Source: DAOSVX01 sp964493665 | GTDB taxonomy: Bacteria; Bacillota_I; Bacilli_A; RF39; UBA660 | DNA: 64,000 bases | Assembly: GCA_964493665.1 (NCBI GenBank) | Contig: CAZBOZ010000003.1 | Coordinates: 1-64,000 of the forward strand | Reading direction: 5' to 3' | Part shown: positions 1 through 8,233 of the stretch, piece by piece | Layout of the letters: every line of letters starts with the position of its first letter | Numbering within the stretch: the first letter of the stretch is position 1 | Translations under genes and position numbers: made by a program | Notes under the pieces: model-generated | What the model saw: the letters and a program-made list of their open reading frames with translations, nothing else | What the model was told of the DNA's origin: nothing | Database searches by the model: none

Positions 1-242
1 TTTACTTTATTGCAAGCAATACTCATTCCAATTCCAGTTCGGCAGATTAAGATACCAAAGTCAGCATTATTTTTCTTAATATCTTCACCAACTCTTATAG
101 CATAATCGACATAATCAACTTTCTTTCCATCAACCTCGTTTGGTCCATAATTATTTATGGCCACTCCATTAGCACGTAAGTTCATTATTATATAGTTCTT
201 CATTTCAACGCCCCAATGGTCTGCTCCAATAGAAATTATCAC
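1..242 (-). CDS. rpiB: RpiB/LacA/LacB-family sugar-phosphate isomerase, 3' end cut by window
   Basis: Partial gene running off the left edge; about 80 N-terminal residues are visible. The family interconverts ribose-5-phosphate and ribulose-5-phosphate (or the galactose-6-phosphate equivalents) in the cytoplasm. The N-terminus reads ISIGADHWGVEMK, the RpiB substrate-binding start, and near the edge GILICRTGIGMSIACNK is the conserved catalytic-cysteine loop, with Arg where most members have Gly. I place the start at a GTG (242-240) preceded by AGGA; no in-frame ATG lies closer. In Bacillus, rpiB is also near prfA and rpmE. RpiB and LacA/LacB cannot be told apart from this fragment. Confidence 0.85.
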   Translation of the reverse strand, partial: MIISIGADHWGVEMKNYIIMNLRANGVAINNYGPNEVDGKKVDYVDYAIRVGEDIKKNNADFGILICRTGIGMSIACNKV

Positions 243-267
243 ACTATCACATCCTACTATTATTTTA

Positions 268-1257
268 TCACATTTTATAGTTCAAAGCTTCATTTATTTT
301 TGGTATACATCCTTCTTTTTTGCCTCCAGGATATGGCATTTGAATAATTTGCGACCCAGGAAGAGGATTGGCTTCTACTAAAACTGGCCCTGATTTTGTT
401 ATTGCGATGTCCCAACCAACATATCTTATTGTTGGGATTAGCTTAGCCATATCTTCAATCATCTTTAATACGTCTTCATAATAAGGGATTTCAAACCCAA
501 TTATTTTTGTTTTAGTTATTGGATGATTATAGTAAATATTGCCGATTTTATCGATTGCTGGACTTAAAATAATTCCTTTATCTACATCAACCTTGGCTGT
601 CATGCCACCACTTTCAAAGTTATCAACAAAGTTTTTATTTCCTATTCTAAGACAAGCTCCAATAAGAAAAATTTTTTTATTAAATATTGAAGTAATCCTT
701 ATGGTATTTACTGAAGTTGAATTAATTTTATTTAAGTCTTTGTGCTGAAGTATTAATTCTTCTAATAAATCTAGATTTTTGTCTTTTAAATATTTAATTA
801 AATCTCTACTATTTTTAAATTTACTTGTCTCAATTATCTCTATTCCTTTTCCACATTGACCATTACTTGGTTTAGCAATAAATTTAGGATTATTCCTTAA
901 AAAAGCAACAATATTTTTGTCACCTAAATAAGACCAAGATCTTTTTAAATATTTATTTAATAATTTATTTGTTTCCATTTTATTATTTAAAATATGAATA
1001 TCTTCTTTTTTATTTAATTTTTGAATTAGCTCATTGTTTTTACCTCTTACTAAAAATGTTGCCTTTTCTTTATCGTTCATTTCATACATTTTTAATAAAT
1101 AATAATCCATATAACCGGCTTTATATTTTAATCCAGTTAGAACTATATCAAAAAATATAAATAAACCACTTTTTGAGGATTCTTTACTAATTTTTTTTAA
1201 TATTAAAAAGAAGTTTTTATAGTCCATTTTTAATATTCTTTGCAGAACATATTTCAT
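268..1257 (-). CDS. ATP-grasp protein, sugar-transfer-associated type
   Basis: A 329-residue soluble protein of the ATP-grasp fold, most like the group often annotated as sugar-transfer-associated ATP-grasp or alpha-L-glutamate-ligase-related. Visible motifs are the nucleotide-binding loop FIAKPSNGQCGKGIEI (about residues 127-141) and the metal-binding C-terminal strand YVGWDIAI followed by VLVEANPLPGSQ (about 280-305). The family ligates a carboxylate to an amine or similar group using ATP; the substrate here is unknown, and nothing in the neighbours (rpiB downstream, rpmE upstream) fixes it. The ATG has GGTGAT upstream. Fold assignment is firm, function is not. Confidence 0.8.
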   Translation of the reverse strand: MKYVLQRILKMDYKNFFLILKKISKESSKSGLFIFFDIVLTGLKYKAGYMDYYLLKMYEMNDKEKATFLVRGKNNELIQKLNKKEDIHILNNKMETNKLLNKYLKRSWSYLGDKNIVAFLRNNPKFIAKPSNGQCGKGIEIIETSKFKNSRDLIKYLKDKNLDLLEELILQHKDLNKINSTSVNTIRITSIFNKKIFLIGACLRIGNKNFVDNFESGGMTAKVDVDKGIILSPAIDKIGNIYYNHPITKTKIIGFEIPYYEDVLKMIEDMAKLIPTIRYVGWDIAITKSGPVLVEANPLPGSQIIQMPYPGGKKEGCIPKINEALNYKM

Positions 1258-1283
1258 ATTATCACCATTAAAATTATAACATA

Positions 1284-1310
1284 AAAAAACTACTATAAAG
1301 TAGTTTATTT
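1284..1310 (-). terminator. Intrinsic terminator after rpmE
   Basis: On the minus strand the stem AAACTACT / AGTAGTTT with loop TTAT is followed by a T run. It overlaps the rpmE stop codon and lies before the ATP-grasp gene, which may therefore depend on read-through or a weak promoter (a TATAAT lies just downstream). Confidence 0.8.
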
Positions 1311-1508
1311 ATTTAATCCGAATCTTTTATTGAATTTTTCTATAGAACCTGTTTTCTTATATTTTCCTTGTAATCCAGTATAAAAAGGATGGCATTCATT
1401 ACAAACATCTACAGTTACTTCTGGTTTTGTAGATTTAGCTTTAAATGTTGCTCCACATGCACATTTAAATGTTGTCTCCATCATTTCAGGATGAATTCCC
1501 TTCTTCAT
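1305..1508 (-). CDS. rpmE: 50S ribosomal protein L31
   Basis: A 67-residue L31 of the zinc-binding (type A, C+) form: CACGATF near residue 16 and CNECHPF near residue 36 supply the Cys ligands, and the protein ends in the usual basic FNKRFGLNK. L31 bridges the two ribosomal subunits. The ATG is preceded by AAGGAG at good spacing. The gene has its own promoter upstream (TTGACC/TATAAT) and a terminator at its stop, so it is likely transcribed alone, although read-through from murA is possible. Confidence 0.96.
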   Translation of the reverse strand: MKKGIHPEMMETTFKCACGATFKAKSTKPEVTVDVCNECHPFYTGLQGKYKKTGSIEKFNKRFGLNK

Positions 1509-1526
1509 ATTATTACTCCTTCCGCC

Positions 1527-1544
1527 ATAACTATTTTTAGTTAT
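1527..1544 (-). promoter_or_regulatory. Hairpin in the rpmE 5' leader
   Basis: The leader contains ATAACTA, a 4-base loop and TAGTTAT, directly upstream of the AAGGAG ribosome-binding site. It could modulate rpmE translation; this is inference from position only. Confidence 0.4.
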
Positions 1545-1564
1545 AGTAATTTGTTTCTTAGTGT

Positions 1565-1592
1565 ATTATAGCACAACTTTTTATTTGGTCAA
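1565..1592 (-). promoter_or_regulatory. rpmE promoter
   Basis: Minus-strand -35 TTGACC (1592-1587), 16-base spacer, -10 TATAAT (1570-1565). Transcription would start near 1558, giving a leader of about 50 bases. Confidence 0.75.
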
Positions 1593-1595
1593 CTA

Positions 1596-2843
1596 TTATT
1601 GTAATTCAATATCTGCTCCAACCGCTTTTAATTTTTCCGTTATATTTTCATAACCTCTTAAAATATGTTCTGCATCATCTATTATAGTTGTCCCTTCAGC
1701 TATAAGTCCAGCAATTATTAAAGCTGCTCCGGCTCTTAAATCAGTTGATTTAACTTCACAGCCAGTTAGATTTGTTTTTCCGTGAATAATTATATTAGGC
1801 ATCTTGTTTTCAATTTTAGCACCCATATTATTTAAATATTCAATATGTCCAACTCTGTTTTCAAATATTGTTTCTTCAAAAAGCGAAATGCCATCACATT
1901 GAGTAAGTAAAGCCGTGATTGGCTGGCCCAAATCAGTAGGAAATCCAGGATATATTAGTGATTTTATGTTTATTGGTTTTAAATTTTCGCATTTATTCAT
2001 AACAATAGAATTTTCATATATTTCCATTTGAACTCCCATTTCTTTTAACTTAGAAGTTAATGATTCAATATGGAAGGGAATTACATCAGATATTTTTAAT
2101 TTTTCTCCCAAAAGGGCTCCAATTATAACATATGTTCCTGCTTCTATTCTATCTGGAATAACATCAATTAATCCTTTTGTTAGTTTGTCTACCCCAATTA
2201 TTTTTATTTCACTGGTTCCAGCCCCAAAAATTTTAGCACCCATATTATTTAAAAACGTTGCTACATTGACTATTTCTGGCTCTTTAGCAGCATTTGATAT
2301 ATAAGTTTCGCCTTCAGCTTTAGTGGCGGCTAGCATTAAGTTTATTGTGGCCCCAACACTAGCAAAATCCAAGTATATTCTGACCCCTTTTAATTTCTCG
2401 GCAACAATTGTATATCTATCTCCTTCAACATTTATTATAGCTCCCATTTTTTCAAAACCTTTTAAATGAAGATCTATTGGCCTAGAACCAATTTTACAGC
2501 CACCTGGAAAAAACATTTCAACTTTTTTAAATCTACCTAACAATGCGCCCATAAAATAATATGAAGCCCTAAGCTTGGAAGATAGTTTTTCCTCAATTAT
2601 AGTGTTCAATACTGCCTTGGTGTCTATTATTAAAGATTCGCCCTGAACGCTACATTGACAATTTAGTTTTTCTAATATTTCAATTAAAGCTTCAGTATCA
2701 GAAATTTTTGGCATATTAAAAATACTGGCTCCATCATCACTAAGGATTGCCGCTGGTATTAATGCAACAGCACTATTTTTAGCTCCACTTATTTTTATTT
2801 CACCAGTTAAGTTTTTTTTACCTTTTATAATTATCTTCTGCAT
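1596..2843 (-). CDS. murA: UDP-N-acetylglucosamine 1-carboxyvinyltransferase
   Basis: MurA transfers enolpyruvate from PEP to UDP-GlcNAc, the first committed step of peptidoglycan synthesis, in the cytoplasm. The 415-residue length is typical. Visible motifs are SGAKNSAV (residues 19-26, substrate Lys-Asn) and FFPGGCKIGSRPIDLHL with Cys116 in the position of the catalytic, fosfomycin-sensitive Cys115 of E. coli; GFPTDLGQP and the C-terminal TDLRAGAALI are also conserved. Cys at this position predicts fosfomycin sensitivity at the target level. It has its own promoter and lies before rpmE, as the murA paralogue does in Bacillus. Its presence is direct evidence for a cell wall. Confidence 0.97.
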   Translation of the reverse strand: MQKIIIKGKKNLTGEIKISGAKNSAVALIPAAILSDDGASIFNMPKISDTEALIEILEKLNCQCSVQGESLIIDTKAVLNTIIEEKLSSKLRASYYFMGALLGRFKKVEMFFPGGCKIGSRPIDLHLKGFEKMGAIINVEGDRYTIVAEKLKGVRIYLDFASVGATINLMLAATKAEGETYISNAAKEPEIVNVATFLNNMGAKIFGAGTSEIKIIGVDKLTKGLIDVIPDRIEAGTYVIIGALLGEKLKISDVIPFHIESLTSKLKEMGVQMEIYENSIVMNKCENLKPINIKSLIYPGFPTDLGQPITALLTQCDGISLFEETIFENRVGHIEYLNNMGAKIENKMPNIIIHGKTNLTGCEVKSTDLRAGAALIIAGLIAEGTTIIDDAEHILRGYENITEKLKAVGADIELQ

Positions 2844-2865
2844 TGTTACCTTGCCCTCTAATTAA

Positions 2866-2895
2866 ACTATAATATGTTCCATCTGAGATTGTCAA
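2866..2895 (-). promoter_or_regulatory. murA promoter
   Basis: Minus-strand -35 TTGACA (2895-2890), 18-base spacer, -10 TATAGT (2871-2866), followed by AGAGGGCAAGG before the murA ATG. Confidence 0.7.
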
Positions 2896-2912
2896 TTAAA
2901 GACATTTCTTAT

Positions 2913-3641
2913 TTACATGTTTTTATTTTTTATAAAAACAAAACGGTCCTTGCCAGAATAATCTTTTAAGCAGCTAAATTTAGCTTTAGGCATTTCTTTT
3001 TTGACTATCTTTTCAATGGCTTGTCTTTGATCAGAGCCAATTTCCAAAGAAATAATGCCATCTTTATTTAAACTGTTTTTATATAAATTTATTATTTTTT
3101 TATAAAAAAACAAACCTTTATCTTTGGCAAATAAAGCTATTTTTGGCTCATACTTTTTAACTGAAAACATTACCTCTTCCCTTTTTGAAAGATACGGAGG
3201 ATTGCTAATTATTAAGTCAAAGATTCCCGAGACCTTGTTATTTATATCTTGCTTTAAAAAAGTTATTTCAGCATTAGTATTTTTTTTATTTATATCTGCT
3301 ACTTTCAATGCTTTAGAAGATTTATCAATAGCTATTATTTCAGCATTGGAAAGCTCCTTTTTTAAAGCAATTGATATGCAACCGCTCCCCGTACCTAATT
3401 CTAAAATTTTAAGCGGTTTGTTTTTATTTAATAGTTTTAATGTCTTTTCAACTAACTCTTCTGTTTCAAAACGAGGAATTAAAACATTTTTATTAACCAT
3501 TATTTCGTAACCAAAAAAATTAACATTACCAATTACGTATTGAATTGGATATCCTTTGTTAATTTTTTTTAGATTTTTATTTAGATTTTGCCCACTTACA
3601 TTTTTTAAAAGTTCATAATCACTTGTTGATATATTAGTCAT
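2913..3641 (-). CDS. prmC: Peptide chain release factor N5-glutamine methyltransferase
   Basis: PrmC (HemK) methylates the Gln of the GGQ motif in release factors using S-adenosylmethionine. The 242-residue protein has the N-terminal segment ending PRFETEELV (57-64), the SAM loop ILELGTGSGCISIAL (79-93) and the substrate-binding NPPY (147-150), which defines the family. It is slightly shorter than the usual 270-280 residues, the loss being in the N-terminal helical domain. Its start overlaps the end of prfA by 8 bases, so it is translationally coupled to its own substrate. Confidence 0.96.
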   Translation of the reverse strand: MTNISTSDYELLKNVSGQNLNKNLKKINKGYPIQYVIGNVNFFGYEIMVNKNVLIPRFETEELVEKTLKLLNKNKPLKILELGTGSGCISIALKKELSNAEIIAIDKSSKALKVADINKKNTNAEITFLKQDINNKVSGIFDLIISNPPYLSKREEVMFSVKKYEPKIALFAKDKGLFFYKKIINLYKNSLNKDGIISLEIGSDQRQAIEKIVKKEMPKAKFSCLKDYSGKDRFVFIKNKNM

Positions 3642-4698
3642 TTTTAGCTGTTTCCAAATTTAATTTTTGATTAGCCGCTATAAGAGCCTCTATTAATTCC
3701 TCAAGATGTCCTTCCATTATTTTTTCCAAATCCATTGTTGTATAATTTATACGATGATCAGTAACTCTATTTTGAGGATAATTATATGTTCTTATTTTTT
3801 CAGATCTATCACCAGTACCAATTTTAGATCTTCTTTCGTTTCCTATTTGATTTTCCTGCTTTTGAAGTTCATAGTCATAAAGTTTTGTTTTTAGTACTGA
3901 TAAAGCTCTTTCTTTGTTTTTTAATTGACTTCTTTCGGTTTGGCAAGTAACAACTATTCCACTAGGAAGATGGGTTAGTCTTACTGCCGAATCACTAGTA
4001 TTAACGCTTTGACCACCAGCACCACTACTATGGAAAACATCTACCTTGATATCCGTTTCTTTTAATTCAATACTAACATCCTCAACTTCAGGCATTACTA
4101 AAACCGTGGCCGTTGATGTATGAACTCTTCCTTGAGTTTCAGTTTCTGGAACTCTTTGAACTCTATGGGCCCCACTTTCGAATTTAAGTTTAGAATAAAC
4201 ATTTTCTCCTTTAACCATAAATTCTATCTGAGAATAACCACCAGCCGTGCCAAGAACTTCATTCAATATTTCTATTTTCCAATTGTTTTTTTCAAAATAT
4301 TTAGAATACATCTTAAATAAATCTCCTGCAAAAATATTTGCTTCATCTCCACCGGCTGCTCCACGAATTTCCATAATTATGTTTTTATCATCATTTTCAT
4401 CTTTAGGAAGCAATAGAACTTCTAATTCTTTTTTCAAAGATATTTCTTTGCTTTTTAATATATCTAACTCTTCGTTAGCAATATCTCTAAGTTCTGGATC
4501 ATTAACAATATTTTTAGTTTCTTCTATTTGGCAGATAACATTCTTGTACTCACTATATATTTGAACTAATTTTTCTAAGCTTTTTTGCTCTTTTAAAAGA
4601 GTTTTCATTAATTCAAAATTACTAACAACTTCTTCAACCACTAGTTCTTTAGCAATTTGCTGATATCTTAATGTAATATCATCTAATCTATTAAACAT
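3634..4698 (-). CDS. prfA: Peptide chain release factor 1
   Basis: RF1 reads UAA and UAG and triggers peptide release on the ribosome. The 354-residue protein has the codon-recognition tripeptide PET (184-186, PxT class of RF1) and the catalytic GAGGQSVN with GGQ at 228-230. The N-terminal part is the coiled-coil domain. It lies between rpoE and prmC; the prmC overlap implies one transcript. RF1 identity rather than RF2 rests on the PxT motif and the prmC partner. Confidence 0.97.
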   Translation of the reverse strand: MFNRLDDITLRYQQIAKELVVEEVVSNFELMKTLLKEQKSLEKLVQIYSEYKNVICQIEETKNIVNDPELRDIANEELDILKSKEISLKKELEVLLLPKDENDDKNIIMEIRGAAGGDEANIFAGDLFKMYSKYFEKNNWKIEILNEVLGTAGGYSQIEFMVKGENVYSKLKFESGAHRVQRVPETETQGRVHTSTATVLVMPEVEDVSIELKETDIKVDVFHSSGAGGQSVNTSDSAVRLTHLPSGIVVTCQTERSQLKNKERALSVLKTKLYDYELQKQENQIGNERRSKIGTGDRSEKIRTYNYPQNRVTDHRINYTTMDLEKIMEGHLEELIEALIAANQKLNLETAKND

Positions 4699-4734
4699 AT
4701 TTATACCTTCTTTCTAATTACTTATTAACATAAG

Positions 4735-5154
4735 CTACAAGGCATCAACATCTTCATCTTCTGGATCAATTATAACTAAATCTTTATATTCATCTTCTAA
4801 ATCATCTTCATCTTCATTATCATCAAATGAGATATCTTCGTCTTCATCATCTTCGTCACCATCCGGAAGTGGATCATCATCTTCATCATCTATTTCAATT
4901 TTTTTACTATGATTTATCCTTAAATCCCAATATCCGTTAGGAAGCATTACAAATCTTTTATCAGTAGATAAAAGCTCAAAGAAATCAGCTATTTTATCTT
5001 CAAAATCTTTTTCAGTCAATCCCAAAAGATCACATATTCTTTTAAATAGAGTTTGGATTTTCATCTTTTTTCCATATGATTTTAATATTGAAAAAGCTAT
5101 ATCATCATAAGCTAGTCTTTCTAATTCTTCTTTAGTTAATGTTTTTATATTCAT
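4735..5154 (-). CDS. rpoE: RNA polymerase delta subunit
   Basis: Delta is a Firmicutes-specific RNA polymerase subunit that speeds recycling of the enzyme and weakens nonspecific DNA contacts. The 139-residue protein has the globular HARE-HTH domain (about 1-85, ending NGYWDLR) and a strongly acidic, disordered tail from about 88 made largely of Asp and Glu. The low-complexity DNA at about 4780-4910 is simply this tail. The ATG has AGGAGG 5 bases upstream. It is 9 bases downstream of argS, so probably in one operon argS-rpoE-prfA-prmC. Confidence 0.95.
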   Translation of the reverse strand: MNIKTLTKEELERLAYDDIAFSILKSYGKKMKIQTLFKRICDLLGLTEKDFEDKIADFFELLSTDKRFVMLPNGYWDLRINHSKKIEIDDEDDDPLPDGDEDDEDEDISFDDNEDEDDLEDEYKDLVIIDPEDEDVDAL

Positions 5155-5163
5155 TTTATCCTC

Positions 5164-6774
5164 CTACATTTTCTCTGGTGGGATTACCCCAATTAAATTT
5201 AAGGCATTGCCAAGAGTTATTTTTACAGCTTGAATTAAATTTAAATTTTCAGCAGTTTCTAATGAATCCTCTGTTAATATGCGATGTTTTGAATAATATA
5301 TATGAAACAAATTAGCTAGTTCATAAGCATAATTAGCTATTAAATGTGGTAATTCTTTATTGGCAGCATCTTTTACTATTTCCGGAAAATAATAAATTTT
5401 TTCTAATAATTTGTAAGCATCCTCATTTTTTATATTTTTATATTCCGTTGTGTTAATTGCCGCTTTTGCTTCTTTTAAAACACTACATATTCTAGCATAA
5501 GCATAGCTGATATAAAAGACTGGATTTTCATTACTTTCTTTTTTAGCTAAATCTAGATCAAAATCCATTTGGGTGTCTAAGCTTTTTGAAATAAAAAAGT
5601 ACCTGGCGGCGTTAACACCAACTTCATCAAGTAATTGTTTTAAAGTTACACTATTCCCTGCTCTCTTACTCATTCTATATTCTTGGTCGTCTTTTACTAA
5701 TCTAACAAGTTGTAAGAGTTTAATGTCTATTTTAGAAATATCATGTCCTAATGCCTTTAAAGTTGATTTTATTACCGGAACATAGCCATGGTGATCAGCC
5801 CCTAGAACATTTATTAGTTTATCATAACCATCTTTCAAGGTGTTTAAATGATGAGCAATATCAGGAAGCACATAGGTATATTTGCCATCTGATTTTATTA
5901 AGACAAAATCACGAGGAGCTCCGAAAGATTTCCCTTTAAACCAAACTGCTCCTTCACTTAAATAGGTGCTTTCATCATTTTTAAATTTAGTTAATATTTC
6001 TTCTATATAAGGCATTTTTTTAATGGCTTTCTCGCTGGTAAAAACATCATATTTTATTCTATAGTCATTCAAATCTGATATTATTCTGTCTAGTAATTTT
6101 TTAGTAGCGTATTCCTCAAAATAATCAAAATCATTACTCACTAATTTTTGGCCTTCTTTTTCAAATAACTCATTAGCCAGCTTTTTAATGTCATCCCCAA
6201 AGTAACCATCCTTTGGCATTTCAGATGGAATACCACAAACCTCTAAGTAACGAGTTTTTAAAGATCTCCCTAAGTTAGCGATTTGATTACCAGAATCATT
6301 AACATAGTATTCCTTATTAACATCATAGCCATTAAAAGTATATATCCGTGCTAAGCTATCTCCATAAGCTCCTCCTCTGGCATTGCCAAAATGAACTATT
6401 CCAGTCGGATTTGCGCTAACAAATTCAATATTTACTTTATGACCAGCACCATTTTCATTTGATCCATATTTATCTTTTTGATTTAAAACTTCATTAATAT
6501 TTTCTAACAAATAGTTATTATTAACAAAGAAATTAATAAAACCAGGAGCTTTTACTTCTATTTTTTCTAACTCACTAGATGAAATAATTTCACTAATTTT
6601 ATTAGCTAAATCCATTGGTTTTTGACTATTTTGGCCAGCTAATTTTAAAGCTATATTGGTTGTATAGTTACCATTATCAATTGATCCAGGAACGCTAACT
6701 ACTATTTCCTCTTCACTATTTATAGATAATTTTTCTATGGCCGCTTTTATAGCTTGTCTGATTTTTTCTTTCAT
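5164..6774 (-). CDS. argS: Arginyl-tRNA synthetase
   Basis: Class I synthetase charging tRNA-Arg. The 536-residue protein has the N-terminal Arg-S additional domain (1-100), FVSANPTGIVHFGN with the HIGH-type motif at about 128-131, the KMSKS-equivalent YRMSKRAGN, and the C-terminal DALR anticodon-binding domain. Length fits the family. First gene of the likely argS-rpoE-prfA-prmC operon, with its own promoter upstream. In Bacillus, argS is likewise close to rpoE. Confidence 0.97.
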   Translation of the reverse strand: MKEKIRQAIKAAIEKLSINSEEEIVVSVPGSIDNGNYTTNIALKLAGQNSQKPMDLANKISEIISSSELEKIEVKAPGFINFFVNNNYLLENINEVLNQKDKYGSNENGAGHKVNIEFVSANPTGIVHFGNARGGAYGDSLARIYTFNGYDVNKEYYVNDSGNQIANLGRSLKTRYLEVCGIPSEMPKDGYFGDDIKKLANELFEKEGQKLVSNDFDYFEEYATKKLLDRIISDLNDYRIKYDVFTSEKAIKKMPYIEEILTKFKNDESTYLSEGAVWFKGKSFGAPRDFVLIKSDGKYTYVLPDIAHHLNTLKDGYDKLINVLGADHHGYVPVIKSTLKALGHDISKIDIKLLQLVRLVKDDQEYRMSKRAGNSVTLKQLLDEVGVNAARYFFISKSLDTQMDFDLDLAKKESNENPVFYISYAYARICSVLKEAKAAINTTEYKNIKNEDAYKLLEKIYYFPEIVKDAANKELPHLIANYAYELANLFHIYYSKHRILTEDSLETAENLNLIQAVKITLGNALNLIGVIPPEKM

Positions 6775-6847
6775 ACATTAATTATCCTTTCCCCTTAAAT
6801 TTATATCTAATTTATTATATTATTTTAAACATCTATTTGCAATTATT

Positions 6848-6876
6848 CTTATATACTTTAAATTAAAAAATGTCAA
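6848..6876 (-). promoter_or_regulatory. argS promoter
   Basis: Minus-strand -35 TTGACA (6876-6871), 17-base spacer, -10 TATAAG (6853-6848). A second AT-rich TATAAT lies closer to the gene, so the exact start point is uncertain. Confidence 0.65.
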
Positions 6877-6877
6877 T

Positions 6878-6903
6878 AAAAAACTGAATATTTTTTATTC
6901 AGT
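6878..6903 (-). terminator. Intrinsic terminator after noc
   Basis: Minus-strand stem ACTGAATA / TATTCAGT with a 5-base loop and a T run, overlapping the noc stop codon. It ends the mnmE-mnmG-rsmG-noc transcript. Confidence 0.85.
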
Positions 6904-8175
6904 CTTCTTATCTATTTTTATTATTATTTGATATAAATTTTCCAAGTCTATCTCTTCAGTATCAACTAATAAGCCTTTTTCTTCAATAATCTTTACTGTA
7001 TCTCTTAGCATATTAATAGCACTTTTTAATGAAAACTCCTCCATTTTTTCTTCTTGAGGTTTTGGTGGAATATACGATGGATCTAAAGTTTCTATTTTAG
7101 AAACCGGATCAATCACATTGTCCATGCTTAATGGTACCGATGGAAGATCAAGAATTTCTACTTCTTTTTCCTCTTTAGGCTCTACTACTGGTATAGAACT
7201 TGGTCCAGCTATTGGCTTATCAAGAATATTCATATTAGCTTCTTCATCCTCTAAAAAGTTAAAAAACTTGTTAGGGGTTGGTGGGGTCGAAGGGTTTGGC
7301 ATGCCACTTGCAGGAGCACTTGGAATGTCTGGTATGGCATTTAAGTTTGGCTCTTCAACAACTGCCTCTGAGACATCTGGTATTAATGGTTCCTCTTTTA
7401 CTATTGGTTGTTCTGGAATAATAGGATTATTTGGCATTTGTCCTTCCGTTCTAAGCATTTGTTCTATTCCTAAAGTTTCTTTTTTAGGAGACAAATCTAA
7501 TGCCGAATTTTTAATTTGATCAACACTAGGAGTTATTTCGACCAAAGGGGTATTATCCATTTTTTGGTCGTCTGATATTAAACTTTTTATTTCATCATCA
7601 AGTTGCCTAACAGTCCATCTTCCCTCTATTACTTTTCTTAATAATTCTTTCTGTTTAGCAAAATCCTGGACTTTTAACATACTTCTAGCATGTCTTTCAG
7701 ATATTTGTTCTTCTAACAAAGCTTTTTGAACTTCTTCGTCTAAATTAAGTAGGCGTAGTCTGTTAGCAATAGTCGGCTGAGAAACCCCTATTCGCTTAGC
7801 TAGTTCTTCTTGGGTAACATAACCTCTATCCAGTAAAATCTTATAAGATTTTGCTTCTTCAATCGGAGTCAAAGACTTTCTTTGAACATTTTCAACTAAA
7901 GCAACTTCAGCACTACTGTTATCATCTAAACTAGTAATTATTGCTGGCACTTTTTGTAAACCTGCCATAATAGCAGCTTTATATCTTCTTTCGCCAGCTA
8001 TTATTTCATACTTATTTCCGACTCTTCTTAAAACAAGCGGTTGTATTATGCCGTGTTCTTTTATAGATGCAGCTAGTTCTTCCATAGCTTGCTCGTCAAA
8101 TGTTAAACGTGGTTGAAACCTATTAGGAATTATTTCCTCGATTCCAATCTCCATTAATTGTGGCTCAAAATTCAT
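6895..8175 (-). CDS. noc: Nucleoid occlusion protein Noc (ParB family) with long linker
   Basis: ParB-fold CTPase/DNA-binding protein, 426 residues against about 285 for Bacillus Noc. Seen: IIPNRFQPR (15-23), the CTP-box GERRYKAA (61-68), ENVQRKSLTPIEEA (95-108), the HTH with SQPTIANRLRLL (132-143) and SERHARSM (159-166). At the four positions reported to separate ParB from Noc specificity this protein has Gln, Arg, Asn and Arg; the Gln and the Arg of ERHAR are Noc-like, not ParB-like. The C-terminus (about 382-423, SLKSAINMLRDTV onward) matches the Noc dimerisation end. Position after rsmG is that of noc in Bacillus. Odd: no N-terminal amphipathic membrane helix is visible, and an acidic, Pro-rich linker fills about 205-380. 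No parA or second parB is in the window. Confidence 0.85.
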   Translation of the reverse strand: MNFEPQLMEIGIEEIIPNRFQPRLTFDEQAMEELAASIKEHGIIQPLVLRRVGNKYEIIAGERRYKAAIMAGLQKVPAIITSLDDNSSAEVALVENVQRKSLTPIEEAKSYKILLDRGYVTQEELAKRIGVSQPTIANRLRLLNLDEEVQKALLEEQISERHARSMLKVQDFAKQKELLRKVIEGRWTVRQLDDEIKSLISDDQKMDNTPLVEITPSVDQIKNSALDLSPKKETLGIEQMLRTEGQMPNNPIIPEQPIVKEEPLIPDVSEAVVEEPNLNAIPDIPSAPASGMPNPSTPPTPNKFFNFLEDEEANMNILDKPIAGPSSIPVVEPKEEKEVEILDLPSVPLSMDNVIDPVSKIETLDPSYIPPKPQEEKMEEFSLKSAINMLRDTVKIIEEKGLLVDTEEIDLENLYQIIIKIDKKTE

Positions 8176-8233
8176 AAATACAGCCCCTTTTTATTTTTAT
8201 TCATTATAATGATATCTTATTTTATAACCTTTT

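Noticed and set aside
3124..3510. 128-codon open frame opposite prmC
   Set aside because: Shadow of prmC, no ribosome-binding site, no known motif.
4780..4910. Repetitive GAT/CTT-rich tract
   Set aside because: Codes for the acidic tail of RNA polymerase delta; not a separate repeat element.
7118..7519. 133-codon open frame on the plus strand within noc
   Set aside because: Falls in the biased Pro/Glu linker of noc; the frame is a composition effect.
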